From Vombatus ursinus (taxonomy: Eukaryota > Chordata > Mammalia > Diprotodontia > Vombatidae): a DNA stretch of 64,000 nt. The position numbers were made by a program, and so were the translations under genes. Of the stretch, positions 40,845 to 52,974 are shown piece after piece. The first letter of the stretch is position 1. Each line of letters opens with the position of its first letter. A model generated the notes under the pieces. The model searched no databases, was not told the DNA's origin, and worked only from the letters and a program-made list of their open reading frames with translations. The DNA lies in contig NW_020954562.1 in NCBI RefSeq assembly GCF_900497805.2, positions 17,611,264 to 17,675,263 of the forward strand, given 5' to 3'.

Positions 40845-41665
40845 GAAAGAGCACTTTGGAATTCTGGCCAAAAAGTTACTAATCTGTACCTACTCTTTGA
40901 CCTAGCAATACCATTACTTTACTTAGGTCAAGGAAACAGGAAGAGGACCCATTTGAACAAAAAATGCTTATAGCAGCTCTTTTTTGTAGTGGCAAAGAAC
41001 TGGGAAGTAAAGGTGGATACTTATCAATTTGTTATTTAGCCGGTCTGACTCTTTTTGATCCCATTTGGGATTTTCTTGGCAAAGATACTGGAGTAGTTTG
41101 CTATTTCCTTCTCCAGCTTATTTTACAGATGAGGAAACTGAGGCAAACAGGGCTAAATTATTTGCCTAGGTTCACACAGCTAGTAAATGTCTGAATCTAG
41201 ATTAGAACTCATGAAGATGAGTCTTGCTGACTCCAGGACCAGCAATCTATCTGCTGTGCCACCCATGCCTATCAATTTGTCATATAAATATAATGGAATA
41301 CTAGGGTGCTGTAACAAAATTCTGAAAGGGTAGGTTTTGCTGAAACCTGTGAAGACTCATATTAGCTGATGTGAAATGAAGTGAACAAAATCAGGAGATC
41401 AATTTATATAATAAAAACAACACTGTAAAGACAAACAACTTTGGAAGCCTTCAAGATCTGGTCAACGCAATAACTAATCACGACTCCAGAGGATTGGAGT
41501 CTTTCTTCCCCTTGATGAAGAGGTAATTGACTCTCAGATGTGGCCAATGATGTAATTTGTTTTGTTTAACTATATATATTTACATGTTTTGTTCTGTTTT
41601 GTTTTTCAGAGTGGGGGATAAGGTGAGAAAGAGAGAAAATAGATTTCTGTTAAGTGAAAAAAATT
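40845..41665 (+). mobile_element. L1 3' region with Mar1 insertion
   Basis: 'gcactttggaattctggcca', 'gcttatagcagctctttttt', 'gtggcaaagaactgggaagt', then beyond the SINE 'ataatggaatactagggtgc' and 'atgtgaaatgaagtgaacaa', to an A-rich end near 41660. These are the ORF2 end and 3' UTR of an old L1. Confidence 0.78.
41036..41269 (-). mobile_element. Mar1 SINE inserted in L1
   Basis: 'gatcccatttgggattttct', 'agatactggagtagtttgct', 'tttacagatgaggaaactga' and 'ggttcacacagctagtaaat'. Flanks 'tatcaatttgttat' (41022-41035) and 'tatcaatttgtcat' (41270-41283) form a 13/14 duplication. The 3' tip of the tail is shorter than usual. Confidence 0.92.
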
Positions 41666-41669
41666 AAAA

Positions 41670-42080
41670 CAAAGATCTGAAAGAGGAAAGGACACCAAAT
41701 ACATTACAAAAAAGTTGATAAATATTTCAATAACTCATATATACATATTTCCACCTCTATGCCATCTTTATGAAGATAATATACACACATATTGAAGATG
41801 ACTTTGGTGAAAGTATGAGAATGAAGAGACAAATATTCTTAAGCAGACCACATCTTGACAGTTGAACAATTGACTGAAAGGCATTTGTTTAAAGAAAGAG
41901 ATTTTAGCCTTATCCTATTTTCAGAGGATCATATCATTAACAGGATAATACAAGTTCATATTATAATTATTAGTTGTTGACTATAAAGAAGTCATTTAAT
42001 TCAATAAAGCAAAATACATCATTAAGGAGGACAGGGCTATTGGCTTAAGGGCCTCTATTTAAAGAGGAATTTCAGCTCAA
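41670..42080. other. Unassigned AT-rich sequence
   Basis: No repeat or gene recognised. Confidence 0.35.
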
Positions 42081-42084
42081 TTTT

Positions 42085-42305
42085 CCCCCCCATTTCCTAC
42101 CAGTAATAATACATTTGTACTTCTTTGCAATTCACCTTCCCCATCCTCTACCCCCTTTCAGGTTCCACTTGGCTGTTGTTTTCCCTCATTAGATTGTAAG
42201 CTCCTTGAGGGCAGGCAATGTCTTTGTTTTTATTTGTATTCCCAGTGTTCTGCACAGTACCTGGTGCATAGCAGAACTTAATACATGCTTGTTGGTCGAT
42301 TAAAG
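42085..42305 (+). mobile_element. L2 LINE 3' end
   Basis: 'gattgtaagctccttgaggg', 'caggcaatgtctttgttttt', 'cccagtgttctgcacagtac' and the end 'aatacatgcttgttggtcga' are the L2 3' UTR terminus. Confidence 0.85.
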
Positions 42306-42715
42306 GCTCTTTTCTAATAGGTGTCTTCCAGGCCTATCCCAAAATTGTAGACGATTACTTGAAAGAGGTAAAAACAGAAATAACCTGATAAAACAACTGT
42401 CTTATTATCAAGCGAGATCCAAACCAGAGATATCTATACTTGTCAAAGCTTACACTCTAATCAATGGTTCAGACTTCCATAGTCTGTTTAGTGATATTAC
42501 ACACTTAGTACCTCAGATACTTAGAAATCGCTTCAGTCAGTGAAGAATATATATTTTTCAAGGAGAACATTAGCATATGCATTAAATATCTTCTATAGCA
42601 CGTGACTGCTTCTCCATATTTCTAACTTGATTTTTTTCTTTCTAATCAGTGATAATAAATTCAGTGCATGTAACATAATGCAGTTGGCGCTATGATTCTT
42701 TGGATCTTACAATCC
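42306..42715. other. Unassigned sequence
   Basis: No repeat or gene recognised. Confidence 0.35.
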
Positions 42716-42962
42716 TGGGCAGCTAGGTGGCACAGTGAACAGAGTGCTGGGCATGGAATCAAGAACACTTGAATTCAAATCCAGCCTCAGACACTTACTA
42801 GTTGTGTGACCCTGGACAAGTCACTTAACCTATCTACTTCAGTCTCTTCAACTATAAAATGGGAATAATAATACCTACCTCCAAGGGTTGTTATGAGGAT
42901 CAAATGAAATAATACCTGCAAAGTGCTTGGAACATAGTAGGCACTTAATAAATGCTTATTCC
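42716..42962 (+). mobile_element. Full-length MIR/WALLSI-type SINE
   Basis: 'gggcagctaggtggcacagt', 'gacacttactagttgtgtga', 'gggttgttatgaggatcaaa', 'ggaacatagtaggcacttaa' and 'taaatgcttatt' show head, CORE and L2-like tail in one nearly intact copy, so it is a younger member. Confidence 0.92.
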
Positions 42963-42964
42963 CT

Positions 42965-43815
42965 CTTTCCTCTTTGGCCAAGAAGCAAAATACCACCTCA
43001 TACTTCCTTGAAACAAAAAGTTAGGAATTTGTAATCATGAACCAGAGAATGGTTACAGAGTTAGACATAAGGCCATACTGTAGCTCCCATTCTTCTTAGT
43101 GAATTCAAGCTAATATTTTTATTAATGGATGTTTCTATAATAATGCCACATTCTTGGAGGCTAATATATAGTACTTCTTCTTACTTAGTTCATACTAGCA
43201 ATCTCAGACCCCTCAACAGCAACGGCAGAAAATCAATTTAATATCATTTAGATATCAGCACATATAAATATTATAAGTGTACATACATGTAAATGTACAC
43301 AGATATATGGAGACAGAGAGAGGGAAGGAAGGAGGAGAGAGAAAGAGAGAGAATTTTATTGATTTGATTTCTGGTCCCACAAATAAATTATTACTTCTCT
43401 AATGGCAGAGGCAAGTTTTTCTAACTCCTTTATATTTCCGAAAAGTATCAAATGCATTGAAATCCTTTAGAGACAATGATCTTTAATTCATTTTATCTGT
43501 CTGACTGAAATAAGGCAAGAATTGAGAAAAATTAAATATTAGCAATATTGCTGAATGTTGCTTATCTTGGGACAGTCTGAATCTTCAGCAGGCCAGAAGG
43601 CCCAAGTCACTTGACCTACACACTTCATTTTAATTCTGACTGGTAAATAATACATTCCACAACATAAAACACACAGACTTTCCAACATGGGAATGTTGTA
43701 AGTTCTAATTTCAACACTTACATATTTTATTTCAGCACTTAGAAGCACGTTGATGTGTCAACAAAGCATAACTAGTTTGATTGTTAGTCATTATCATTGT
43801 AGGTTGTGCTTCTGT
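42965..43815. other. Mostly unassigned, with a GA-rich simple repeat
   Basis: A GA/GGAA-rich stretch occurs at 43311-43353. Nothing else is recognised. Confidence 0.35.
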
Positions 43816-43817
43816 GA

Positions 43818-44060
43818 GAGGCGCTATGGGTTAAGGGAAAAGATGCTAGGCAGTCAGGAAGACCTGGGTTCAATTCTAGTGTCTAATACTCATTATCTAT
43901 GAGACTTTTTGAGACTCAGTTTCTTCAACTGTAAAATGAGCCTGTAACACTTCATAGGATTGTTTTGAGGCATAAATAAGAATGAATGGAAAGTACTTTA
44001 CAAATCTTAAAGCATATATATAATGTCATATAGTTTTATTATGGCAACTTTGAATTGTTG
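43818..44060 (+). mobile_element. MIR SINE
   Basis: 'gatgctaggcagtcaggaag', 'gactcagtttcttcaactgt' and 'aggattgttttgaggcataa', with tail 'tttacaaatcttaaagcata'. Confidence 0.75.
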
Positions 44061-44169
44061 GATAGTAGCTTAAAAAGCATATATTATATATGTATATATA
44101 TAATACACAAATATAATCAGCATAGTTTTTGAGATGTTAGAAGTATTCTTTTTAGTCTTTCAAGTTTAT

Positions 44170-44340
44170 CAACTCTTTTTATAAACTTTCTCATCTGCAA
44201 AATGAACATAATAAACCTTTTAGCACGTAGCTTACATGATTATGGTCAGGAACAATTTGAAATGTACATAAAGATTTTTTCAAACCATAAAGCACTGTAT
44301 AAATGACAGCTCTTCTTTTCTTCTTCTTCTCTTTCTCTAA
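44170..44340 (+). mobile_element. MIR fragment
   Basis: 'ctttctcatctgcaaaatga' and 'aaaccataaagcactgtata' are CORE edge and tail. The head is missing. Confidence 0.6.
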
Positions 44341-44420
44341 TTCACTTCTTTCTCCCCATAAGTCCAGACCACTACCTGACTGTCCAGAAGCTAGAACTGA
44401 TTGACAGGTGCAGCAATGAG

Positions 44421-44543
44421 AATATATGTATGTATGTATATGTATGTTTGTATGTGTAGATATATGTATATATAGAGAGATATACACATACATACATACA
44501 TACACAGACACATATATGTATATAGAAAGAAAGGGGGAGGGGG

Positions 44544-44583
<40 letters not shown>

Positions 44584-44588
44584 CACAC
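44421..44588. repeat. TATG/TATA/CATA then (GA)n compound microsatellite
   Basis: About 100 bp of TATG and CATA units, a G run at 44534-44547, then a pure GA array to 44579 and (AC)n. Ser/Leu- and Tyr/Ile-rich frames over it are artefacts. Confidence 0.95.
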
Positions 44589-44694
44589 TAGCCCTGTGAT
44601 TTTATTGGCCTAAGGAGCTTCTGCTGACTGACTGCCTTTACTACGGCAGAGCCATACTTTCTCTACTGTTACAGTCTTAAAGCATTGTCTGGGG

Positions 44695-44815
44695 ATATTA
44701 AGAGATTAAGGGACTTGCCCAGGGCCACTACTGCCTGTAACAGAACTTGAACCTGGGGCTTCTTGACTCCCGAGGCCAGCTTTCTATTCACCCACCCAGT
44801 ACTGTCTTTTCAATG
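44695..44815 (-). mobile_element. MIR fragment
   Basis: 'agggacttgcccagggccac' and 'gaacctggggcttcttgact', to 'ctttctattcacccacccag', are CORE and tRNA-like part on the minus strand. Confidence 0.65.
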
Positions 44816-45092
44816 AGAAGTTAAGCCTCTTGTACATGGAACTGACCCACAGTTCCACTGGGGAACTGTCTTCCTGAAAGTTTGTTGACATTCCACTCAG
44901 AAATTAAATAGGTGGGACATTAAACTGACCATATTCAGTGTAACAGAGGCCATATACAAATTAGTTTATTTGTCCTGAAAACTTTTTGTCCTTTTTATAC
45001 GTGGGGCTATACCAATAATTCTTTGAGTACATTATTCCCCATTCATGTTTCAGTCAAAATGGCCTTCTCATCATTCCCTATACCACATATTT

Positions 45093-45320
45093 TAGCTAGG
45101 TGACACAGTAGCTATGGCACTGGGCCTGAAATGAGGAAATATCACTTCAGATACTTACAAGGTATGTGGACTGGACAAATTTCTTAAGTTCTCTCTGCCT
45201 CAGTTTCCTCAACTACAAAATGGGACCAGTTATAGTTCCCAAGGGATGATGTGAAAATCAAAGGTGATGATATTTGCAAAGCTCCTGGCACATAGTAGGT
45301 GTTTAGTTTCCTTCCTTTCT
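45093..45320 (+). mobile_element. MIR/WALLSI-type SINE
   Basis: 'gctaggtgacacagtagcta', 'tctgcctcagtttcctcaac', 'atgatgtgaaaatcaaaggt' and 'cctggcacatagtaggtgtt'. Confidence 0.82.
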
Positions 45321-45329
45321 ACCCCATAT

Positions 45330-45665
45330 CCTTTAAATCGATTTTCCTCCATACCCTGAATATCCATCTTCCTTAGAATCCCTAATTTTCTTTAAAGTTC
45401 ATCAAGTATTACCTCTTATAGAAGGTCTATTCTAATCTCTTTAGTTGCTGGTCCCCCTTTCTTCTCCCATTCTCCTCTCTACTTCTTTCTAGAAATAAGT
45501 TGGCACTTACTTTTGTGAATGTTTTATATTTATTCCTCTGAATGTATGTGTTATTTTTCTCCCTAAATAGGATATAAGTTCCTTGAAGAGAGGGACTGCT
45601 ATTTTAAAATTTTTTTTTCTGCCTGATACATATTACATGACTAATATTTGTTGGATCATTAAAAT
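45330..45665 (+). mobile_element. L2 LINE 3' end
   Basis: 'ttcatcaagtattacctctt', 'atataagttccttgaagaga', 'gggactgctattttaaaatt' and the end 'ctaatatttgttggatcatt' match the L2 terminus, more decayed than at 42085. Confidence 0.7.
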
Positions 45666-45732
45666 ATTTGATTTTTGGGCTTCATGTACACACACCCATA
45701 GTCAAAAAGGTTAAAGCATTTTGAGGGGAAGC

Positions 45733-45955
45733 GAACAAACATTTATATGATAGGCACTGCACTAAACATTTCACAAATTGGATCTTCACAACAACCCTTT
45801 GAGGTAGTTACTATTATTCTCATTTTACAATTGAGGAAAGTGAGGTAGAAAGAGGTTAAGGGTCACGCAGCTAGTAAGTATCTGAGGATGGATTAGAACT
45901 CAGGTCTTCTTGTCTCCAGAAACAGTGGTTTATCCACTGACCACTCAGATGTAAC
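45733..45955 (-). mobile_element. MIR/Ther-1 SINE
   Basis: 'gataggcactgcactaaaca', 'cttcacaacaaccctttgag', 'tcattttacaattgaggaaa', 'cacgcagctagtaagtatct' and 'tggtttatccactgaccact' on the plus strand. Confidence 0.82.
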
Positions 45956-46309
45956 CGTGGGTCACAAGACCTTAAGGAGGAGAGAACCATATGCTACCCT
46001 TTGAGAGAGAAGCTCTCATCCAAGGATACAAGAAAGCTACTAATAGGGAGACCCTTCACAAGAGGGGAGAGAAGAAAGTTGGGATCAGGTAGAGATATAA
46101 TACTAGTGATATTATCAATTAGTCCACATAATTAGAGGCAAAACTCAATCATTTCTACCTGCTGGCTGTAAAAAGTCTTTAAAATTTCCATAGCTTATGC
46201 CCAAGCTCCACTGGACCTGTCCTTGTTATAACTGGATTTATATGGGTATTGGTTTCCTCATCTATAAAATGGGGGGTGGGGTTAAGCTAGATTATGTTAT
46301 AAATCTCTT

Positions 46310-46830
46310 TGAATTTTATTCTATTGGGTGTTCCATGGACTATGTAAGAGATGTCACATTTATTTGATTTGATAATACATTTCTAGTAATTTTTATTAGA
46401 CCTTTTCTGGTATCTGTGATTTCATGGCTAATGAACAATTTTTTTCATGGTGTTCTTTGTTATTATGAACAATGACAACATCTCTGAATTCTTAGTAGAT
46501 GCAAATTATATCCATATGTTTTCTTGGGTTTTATAGGAAATGAAATTTATTCCATTGTCATTCTATAGAATATTCTCTCCCTTGGATTGATTTCTCAAAG
46601 TTAAATAAACATGATAGATGTCGTATTCTCTTTGTTCAATCTCATGGGCCAATTCCTGAATGCCCTTTATGCAATTTGCTTTTAAATGATCTTCATTTCT
46701 GCTTGTTTTCCTTCAAAGTCTGGTTAGAGGCTATTAACACTTTTTGTTTCCTGAACCATTTTTTCTGTTCTTATAGAACAATAAAGCATAGTTTTCTTTT
46801 AATAGCATTTGCCGCTGGCTGAAAAGGAAA
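46310..46830. promoter_or_regulatory. Candidate conserved noncoding block
   Basis: Repeat-free, AT-rich but wordy sequence. It has an octamer-like ATGCAAATTA (46499-46508), SOX-type 'gaacaatgacaaca' (46466-46479), 'ttaaatgatcttcatttctg' and homeodomain cores. No open frame of note. This is inference only. Confidence 0.25.
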
Positions 46831-48290
46831 ACTTTTTTTTTTTGATTAAGAAAAATAAAAATAAATCAAAGCTATATGTAGTATTTTTGAATAGTCTCTA
46901 AAATGTGAATAAAATTTCCAAAAATAGGTTCCATTTTTCAACAGTCCTTATTGGTCCCAGGCAACTTGTTGTATTCTTTGGGGTTGAGTACAAATTCCAA
47001 AGTATGTTTTTAGGATGTTATTTTGAAATGCAACCCTTTTCTGTGCTTTGGGGAGAACATTACTCTTTTTATTGTTATAACATCTCCTAGGAGGACTTAG
47101 AAATTATATCTTAAAAACAAATTGTATTGTTTAACCTATAAGCCCAAAAGTGAGCATACTCATGTGTTCTATACCATCTTAAAGTTCATTCATCATTTTA
47201 GTTAAAGCATACAGTACCCTAAGCCTCTCTATTTTATATTTATGGTTATTCTAGAAGCTACCCCTTTCTACTCTTCTAGACTCTACCTAGAATTAAAAAT
47301 AACTGTGTTACTGGGAAAAATACATAAATTGACTTGTGTTAAGTTGAATAATAGTAAGCCCCAAGTGGGCAAGGCATGTGAGGAAAATACTAAATTTAGA
47401 ACGCTATCTAGGTACAGTCTTACATGTATAGTACTGAATGTTTGTTTTTTAGTTTGTATTTTAATGTATAGGGTTTTTTTTTAAAGAAGGGTACATTAGT
47501 ATTCTATACTCTGTAGTGGTTCTAGGCTAAAGGTTCTGATTTTGGCATCTGTTTTACTGTGATCTTTTAAATCAAATTTGATTACTGTTTTGAGACAACT
47601 TGAAGACTTAGTTGCTTCAAGGACTACAGGGTCAGGCTGGTGGTGTTACTTTTTCATCACAAGAGTACATGGCAGCCATGGAATCACCAAGAAGTTCTGA
47701 TATTTGGTTGGTAGATTATCATGGGTGACTCAGAAAGGAAGTCTCACTCAGCTGAATCAGTTGGAGGTATCCTCAATGCCTATACTTGTTGAATATCCTC
47801 TCTTTCTATGTCCAAGTAAATCTTTTTATTTTAAACTGTTGAATGAATCTACAACTATCTCAATTTGTTCCATTATCAAACCACTGAATGACTGAAATTT
47901 GTTTTATTGTGTTCCACTATTGAACCTAAACTACCAGGAGTCTTCCCTGAGTCAGGCCTAGCCAAGACCACTACCACCATGCTTCTCTCAATCCTTTCCC
48001 ATCAAAAAACAACTCCCATCAAAAAACTTTCCCATCAAAAATAAATAAACCTATTTAAGCAAAACAGATCCAGACAGTGGTCAGAAAATGTATATCTCCT
48101 TCTTTACCTACAGTCCATCACCTCTTTACCAAGTGGCAGTTTATTTCAACATCAGTCTTCTAGAGTTGTGATATGCTACTGTATTGTTTATAGTTCCTAA
48201 GTTGTTTGCAACCCATTCAGTTGTTTTTTTTTCCCTCAGTCTTTTAAAATGAATGATGTTACCTGAAATTCTCTGCCTGTTATAGATCAG
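46831..48290. other. Mostly unique sequence
   Basis: No repeat named. Plus-strand frames of 61-80 codons at 46905, 47242 and 47704 lack domains, Kozak-like context or splice support. A direct 'tcccatcaaaaa' repeat lies at 47997-48040. Confidence 0.35.
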
Positions 48291-48303
48291 TTTAACACAA
48301 ATT

Positions 48304-48537
48304 TTTGTTGTTGTTGAGTCATTTCAGTAGGGCTCTTATTTGTGATTTTTTTGGCAGAGATACTGGAATGTTTTGCTATTTCCTTCTCCACTCATTTTAC
48401 AGGTGAGGAAACTGAGGGAAACAGGGTGCAATGACTTGCCCAGGGTCACACAGTTAGTAAGGATCTGAGGCCAGATTTGAACTCAGATCTCTTTGACTCC
48501 TGGCCTGGCACTCTATCTATTGTACTACCTATCTTCC
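48304..48537 (-). mobile_element. Mar1 SINE
   Basis: 'ttgttgttgttgagtcattt', 'gagatactggaatgttttgc', 'caggtgaggaaactgaggga', 'gggtcacacagttagtaagg' and 'ctggcactctatctattgta'. 'aacacaaattt' (about 48293) and 'aatacaagttt' (about 48538) are a likely decayed duplication. Confidence 0.88.
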
Positions 48538-48721
48538 AATACAAGTTTAGATAAAACTATTCAAGAGTGGAAGGGTAACCTTTCAGCCTTTGCGTATCAT
48601 AGTATATAATTTTCTATTTCTTTTCTAAATCCATTCCCACAAATTGGATCTAGTAAATCTGAGAAAAATATAAACAACTCCAAAATTAATCATAAAACTA
48701 TTCTTATTCTAATAGGGAAGC

Positions 48722-48830
48722 CAATATAGTGCAAGAGATAGAGATCTGTCTTTGGGCAGAGAAGACCTGGGTTCAAGTTCCTCCTTGGACACATACTGCT
48801 CGGGGACCCTGGACAAATTATGCTCCATCA
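48722..48830 (+). mobile_element. CORE-SINE 5' fragment
   Basis: 'agtgcaagagatagagatct', 'gagaagacctgggttcaagt' and 'accctggacaaattatgctc' are tRNA-like head and CORE start; the tail is missing. Confidence 0.65.
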
Positions 48831-48839
48831 TTTTATGAC

Positions 48840-50065
48840 AAGACTGGTGTTTGTTTCTAAATATTATTTTTTTGTTTGAAATGCAAAGTGAGAGGGTGTT
48901 TCAGAACTTTTCTCAGAGCTGCTATAATAGTATGCAATAATAAGTATAAAGAGGAATACTTAATGTTGGATGTTTTGTTATATGGTTGACAAAGGTGCCT
49001 GAATACTGGTAGTACAGTATCTTTGATGTTAATCATTTTTATGACTTGCATTAATGACATGTAACAAACTATCTTGATTCTCAGGGCCAAAAATTTAACT
49101 CATTGTATGAAGCTAAGGATTCATTCTTTTTTATCTTTTTTTCAATTGGTACTTGGAGTAAATAGCCCTTCTCTGAAATGTGATTGTGTTATTCTAAAAA
49201 TATTTTTCTGCTTGCCAAAAGTATTGAAAAATGTTGACCTATGTTAAGGTTTGACAATTTTTGAATCTAATGAACATTCCAACATAATAGAAGAAATGTA
49301 TTATTGTGTAGTTATTTTTTTTGTAAAGTTTATCTTTCAGGAACTGTTTTGTAAGTCTTATAAATAAAAGAAAATTCCCCACCCCCAAGGGTCTTTCACT
49401 TGATGAAAAATTAAAGTCTTGGAAATCAGCCTGGAGTTTAGTTCAGAAGCATCAAGGAATGGATGTGATTTTGAATGCCCTTATCTAAAATTCCTGTTTT
49501 GAGAACAGCTACCACTGATTAAACTTGTGTCTGCACACACAAAGTGTCTTTGCTCTTTTGACTAACTGCCCAATCAAGTGCCTCAGAGAAACACCACAAG
49601 CATCTGGAATCTGGTCAGTGCAGGCTGTTTTCACCAACCAGGATCACAATAGCTCTTAGTATTACTTAGTATTAAGTCTTTGAGAGGCCCTGTGGCCAAA
49701 GATTTGTCACTCAGTGGCCAAACTGATGTTAAGCTTCTCCAACTTTACTCATTCCAACTCCTTGGAAGCTGATAGCATTTAAGCTCTGTGCCTTCAAAAC
49801 CTGGTATTACTTCTATAATACAAAAAGACTTTGAATAAAGACTTTAGTGGAGGGCACATGGATGATTTTTAAAAAAATGTAAATTCATTTTTAAGGACTT
49901 TCATTTAACGTTGATGAGGTAGTTGACAAAATTAGTACCATCTTCATTTTCCTATCAAAAACATAAATGAATGCAATGAATTGCCTATGATAAATTATTT
50001 GGAGATATTCAAAATTGCTAGGTTGTTCGTAAACTCTTACTACATAAGACCAGGCTGCATCTCCC
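48840..50065. other. Mostly unique sequence
   Basis: No repeat or gene recognised. 49420-49640 is balanced in composition and could be a conserved noncoding block, but there is no direct support. Confidence 0.3.
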
Positions 50066-50069
50066 ACAG

Positions 50070-50235
50070 TGGAGGGAGGAAAACCTGTAATTAAGTTCTA
50101 CCCCTGACACAATGGCTGGGTGACCCTGGGCAAATCATTTAACCCCTTCTTACCCTAGGTAACCCTTTAAAACTATAAGTGGTTCAGCAGATTCACATCT
50201 TCCTTGATGGGAGTTTACTGGAAGTTCCCTAAAAC
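50070..50235 (+). mobile_element. CORE-SINE with 'aaaactataagtgg' tail
   Basis: 'gtgaccctgggcaaatcatt', 'accctttaaaactataagtg', 'cttgatgggagtttactgga' and 'agttccctaaaacaatgtca'. This has the same tail type as 15760-15845. Confidence 0.6.
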
Positions 50236-50384
50236 AATGTCAAATCTTTCAAATATGTCCTTCCCTCCAAATAATAGAAACACCGTTCTAGTCAGTAGTG
50301 CTCCAGGTAACTAATGATCACTGTATTTTCTTACTTGATTTTTATCGACATGCCTCTTTTACTATTAGCATCAATCAGGACAGA

Positions 50385-50457
50385 TTTATTTATTTATTTA
50401 TTTTTGGAGGGAAGCAATGGGGTTAAGTGACTCACACAGGGTCACACAGCTAGTCAG
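50385..50457 (-). mobile_element. WSINE1 3' fragment after (TTTA)n
   Basis: 'aatggggttaagtgactcac' and 'acagggtcacacagctagtc' follow a (TTTA)n at 50383-50402, which is the grown 3' tail of the minus-strand SINE. Confidence 0.75.
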
Positions 50458-50459
50458 GT

Positions 50460-51950
50460 CTTCTTTTTAAAAATTGATCACAGAAGAGGAGAAAATTAGA
50501 TAGATTACTTAAAAATTAAGAGTATATTCTGTCTGTAAATGATTTCTTTCCTTTTAATCTTTGTATTGATTTTCCAAAAACTCTAAAAGGGAGAGAAAGA
50601 ATCTTGTGGAATGGTTTAATATTCATTTCTGTATTTGTTTACATTCTAAAAGGAAACCAAAGGTGATCACATTCTTATCAATGTGAAAACAATAAAAATT
50701 CTTAGAGGCAAATGTGCAATGTTAGAGTATTCTACTGAGTAATATCTAATGAAGGTACAAGTATTAAGCTAATGTTTAATCTTCATGTTACTGTGTGGGC
50801 TTGGGTCAGGAGACATTTCCATGACAGTTTAATAAAATCTCCACATTTGAAATTCAGTCACAAAAATGAGTAGGGGATCCAGTTCTTTGTAGTTAAGCTG
50901 CTGTTTGGTAAGTTATTGTACTTTCCTTGTGGGATTTTCCATTGAGCTACTCATATTCATACATTGATAATTCATCTGTTTGACATAGTTTCTTCCATCT
51001 GACATATTTTTCTTTCTAAGAGGTTTCCTCAAAGGTCTGAAAGATATATTTCTTCTATTAGAGATACAAACCTTTTCCATGGGAATAATGTTGTTTCCTT
51101 GTTTTGAACAATCATATGCTTCTATTGAAGAAATACATGCTCTTTCACAGAAACAGTTCTGTAGACATACCATGAATTATCATGTAGCTTTTTGTCAGCT
51201 CTGTTCATTTTTTAACAGAATTGATTTTTTAACAGATTGATTTTTTTAACAGATAGATTTTGTAGTCAGAAAGTGGCAGATGTTAATGAAAAGTAGTATT
51301 TTCATTTCTTCCTTAGATTTGTCATAAGATATTGAAATAACATTCTAGGCCAAAAGTGATACCCTCAAATAGTCTTTTGTTTTCAAATGATAGAAAATTC
51401 AATATTATTTCTTGCTTTTCAAATTAATCTCATGTTTGAGAATCTCAGATCATTAATGCAATGAGGGACTGGCCAATAGGAGTTTAATCCTTTGATTGTG
51501 ATCAGTGTGCTCTTGTGTGCTGCCAATCCATATGGATGCTGGTGGAACTTGCTTACAGAAATGCATGGTAACATGAAATGGATGGGTCCTGAATCTGATT
51601 CAGGGCACACACAAATATGCTGTGACTGTTTCCTGTCTATTTTCTATGTGATCAAAAAAAGTCTTTTAATTGACTGCTGAGCTGGAAATGAATGTATTTA
51701 CAAAAGTCACAAACACGTGAAACCACATCCTCATTTCCCTGGTACTAAGTAAGGAAGAACACCTGTGAGATTCTGGGTGGGAGAAGAACTGGACATTTTT
51801 GCTGCTATATCTTCTAATCCATAATGACATGTGTCCTTTGAACAAGTGGCTATGATGCTTCTTCTGCCTTGTGTGTATTATTCTTTGACAAGAAACAAAA
51901 GAATATTGTAGACAGCACAACATTGTGAGCTTCGAAAGGTCAGAGAGTGA
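50460..51950. other. Mostly unique sequence
   Basis: No repeat family recognised. An imperfect triplication of 'ttttttaacagattgatt' lies at 51208-51258. Short frames at 50913-51173 and 51419-51923 have no domain. Confidence 0.35.
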
Positions 51951-52640
51951 TCAGATGTCCATCAATGGAAGCTGAAGGCAGAGACTGCTATACCCTCTGC
52001 AATTGAGCCAGGTAAGGAACCAGCAGAACCCCAACAAGTTACTTGCACTACCCAGTCCACAGTGAACCAATCCAGCAGCCCAGACAACCAAGGGAGTGAT
52101 GCATCAGTTGGCTATGCCACTTTTTGGAATTGAGCTTTGTGGGAGGAACGTTTGCAGCTACCACTCTAAGATTGAGTCCACTTTCCCCAGGGACTACAAT
52201 ATAGAGGGAAATGTGTGCCCCAACTTGGGGAGATGTTTTTGTAATTTGGGTTTTAATATATTTTCTTGTTAAATATCCCATTATGAAAGAGAATGTTAAT
52301 TGCTTATTGCTATTACTAAAATACTAAATGAGACTGTGAGGTCTGATCGAGAACTGACAAATGATATTGAGTCAAGTAATAACTGGGAATTGATATGAAG
52401 AGCAGACATTAGGGGATTGATACTGGGGAGAAGACAATAACATTAGAAGAATCCCACAGCTCCTCAAGGTTACCTTTAGGACTCTAGAGGTAAGATGAAG
52501 TGGTAGGCTTGCTCCAAGAACCCAACTCACCAATGTTATTACAAGTTGGGAGAATCGTTTTAGAGCCTTTCTACATGAACAATTTTGTTGATATTTTATT
52601 TGTAGAAATGATTTAAATCATAAGCTGTTGCAGCTTCAAC
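51951..52640. other. Unclassified 0.7 kb block
   Basis: The sequence style (GC-richer start, T-rich middle, then purine-rich) suggests an old interspersed repeat that I cannot identify. No coding features and no terminal repeats were found. Confidence 0.25.
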
Positions 52641-52649
52641 AAGCATTTA

Positions 52650-52900
52650 TATCAACTAAATGCAAGGCATTGTGGTAAATACTGGGGATGTAAACCTAAA
52701 ACTGTTCAGGACCTCAAGGGTGATTTGAGAGTTATGAACCTGGAAGATAACAGTGCCCTCAACAGAAATAGGGAAACTTTGGGAGGATAGAGTTTGAGGA
52801 AAATATTAGTCTAGCTTGGAACATGTTGAGTGCAAGATGCAGCTAGTACATAGAGGTAGTGACATTCAGCAAGCAGTTGGCAATGAAGGGCTGGAGTTCT
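52650..52900 (+). repeat. Family A old repeat, internally deleted
   Basis: 'aatgcaaggcattgtggtaa' with 'atactggggatgtaaaccta' (head), then 'gtgccctcaacagaaatagg', 'aacatgttgagtgcaagatg' and 'agcaagcagttggcaatgaa' (late blocks). The middle of the family is missing. Confidence 0.55.
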
Positions 52901-52974
52901 TTGAATGTCTTGCAACAGCTAACTTTGCACATGGTGGACACAGATGGTTATTTTATCAGGCGACAGCATTACAG

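Noticed and set aside
44191-44588. 131-codon frame with Ser-Leu repeats that looks like a signal peptide
   Set aside because: It translates a (GA)n/(TATG)n microsatellite and a MIR; no coding evidence.
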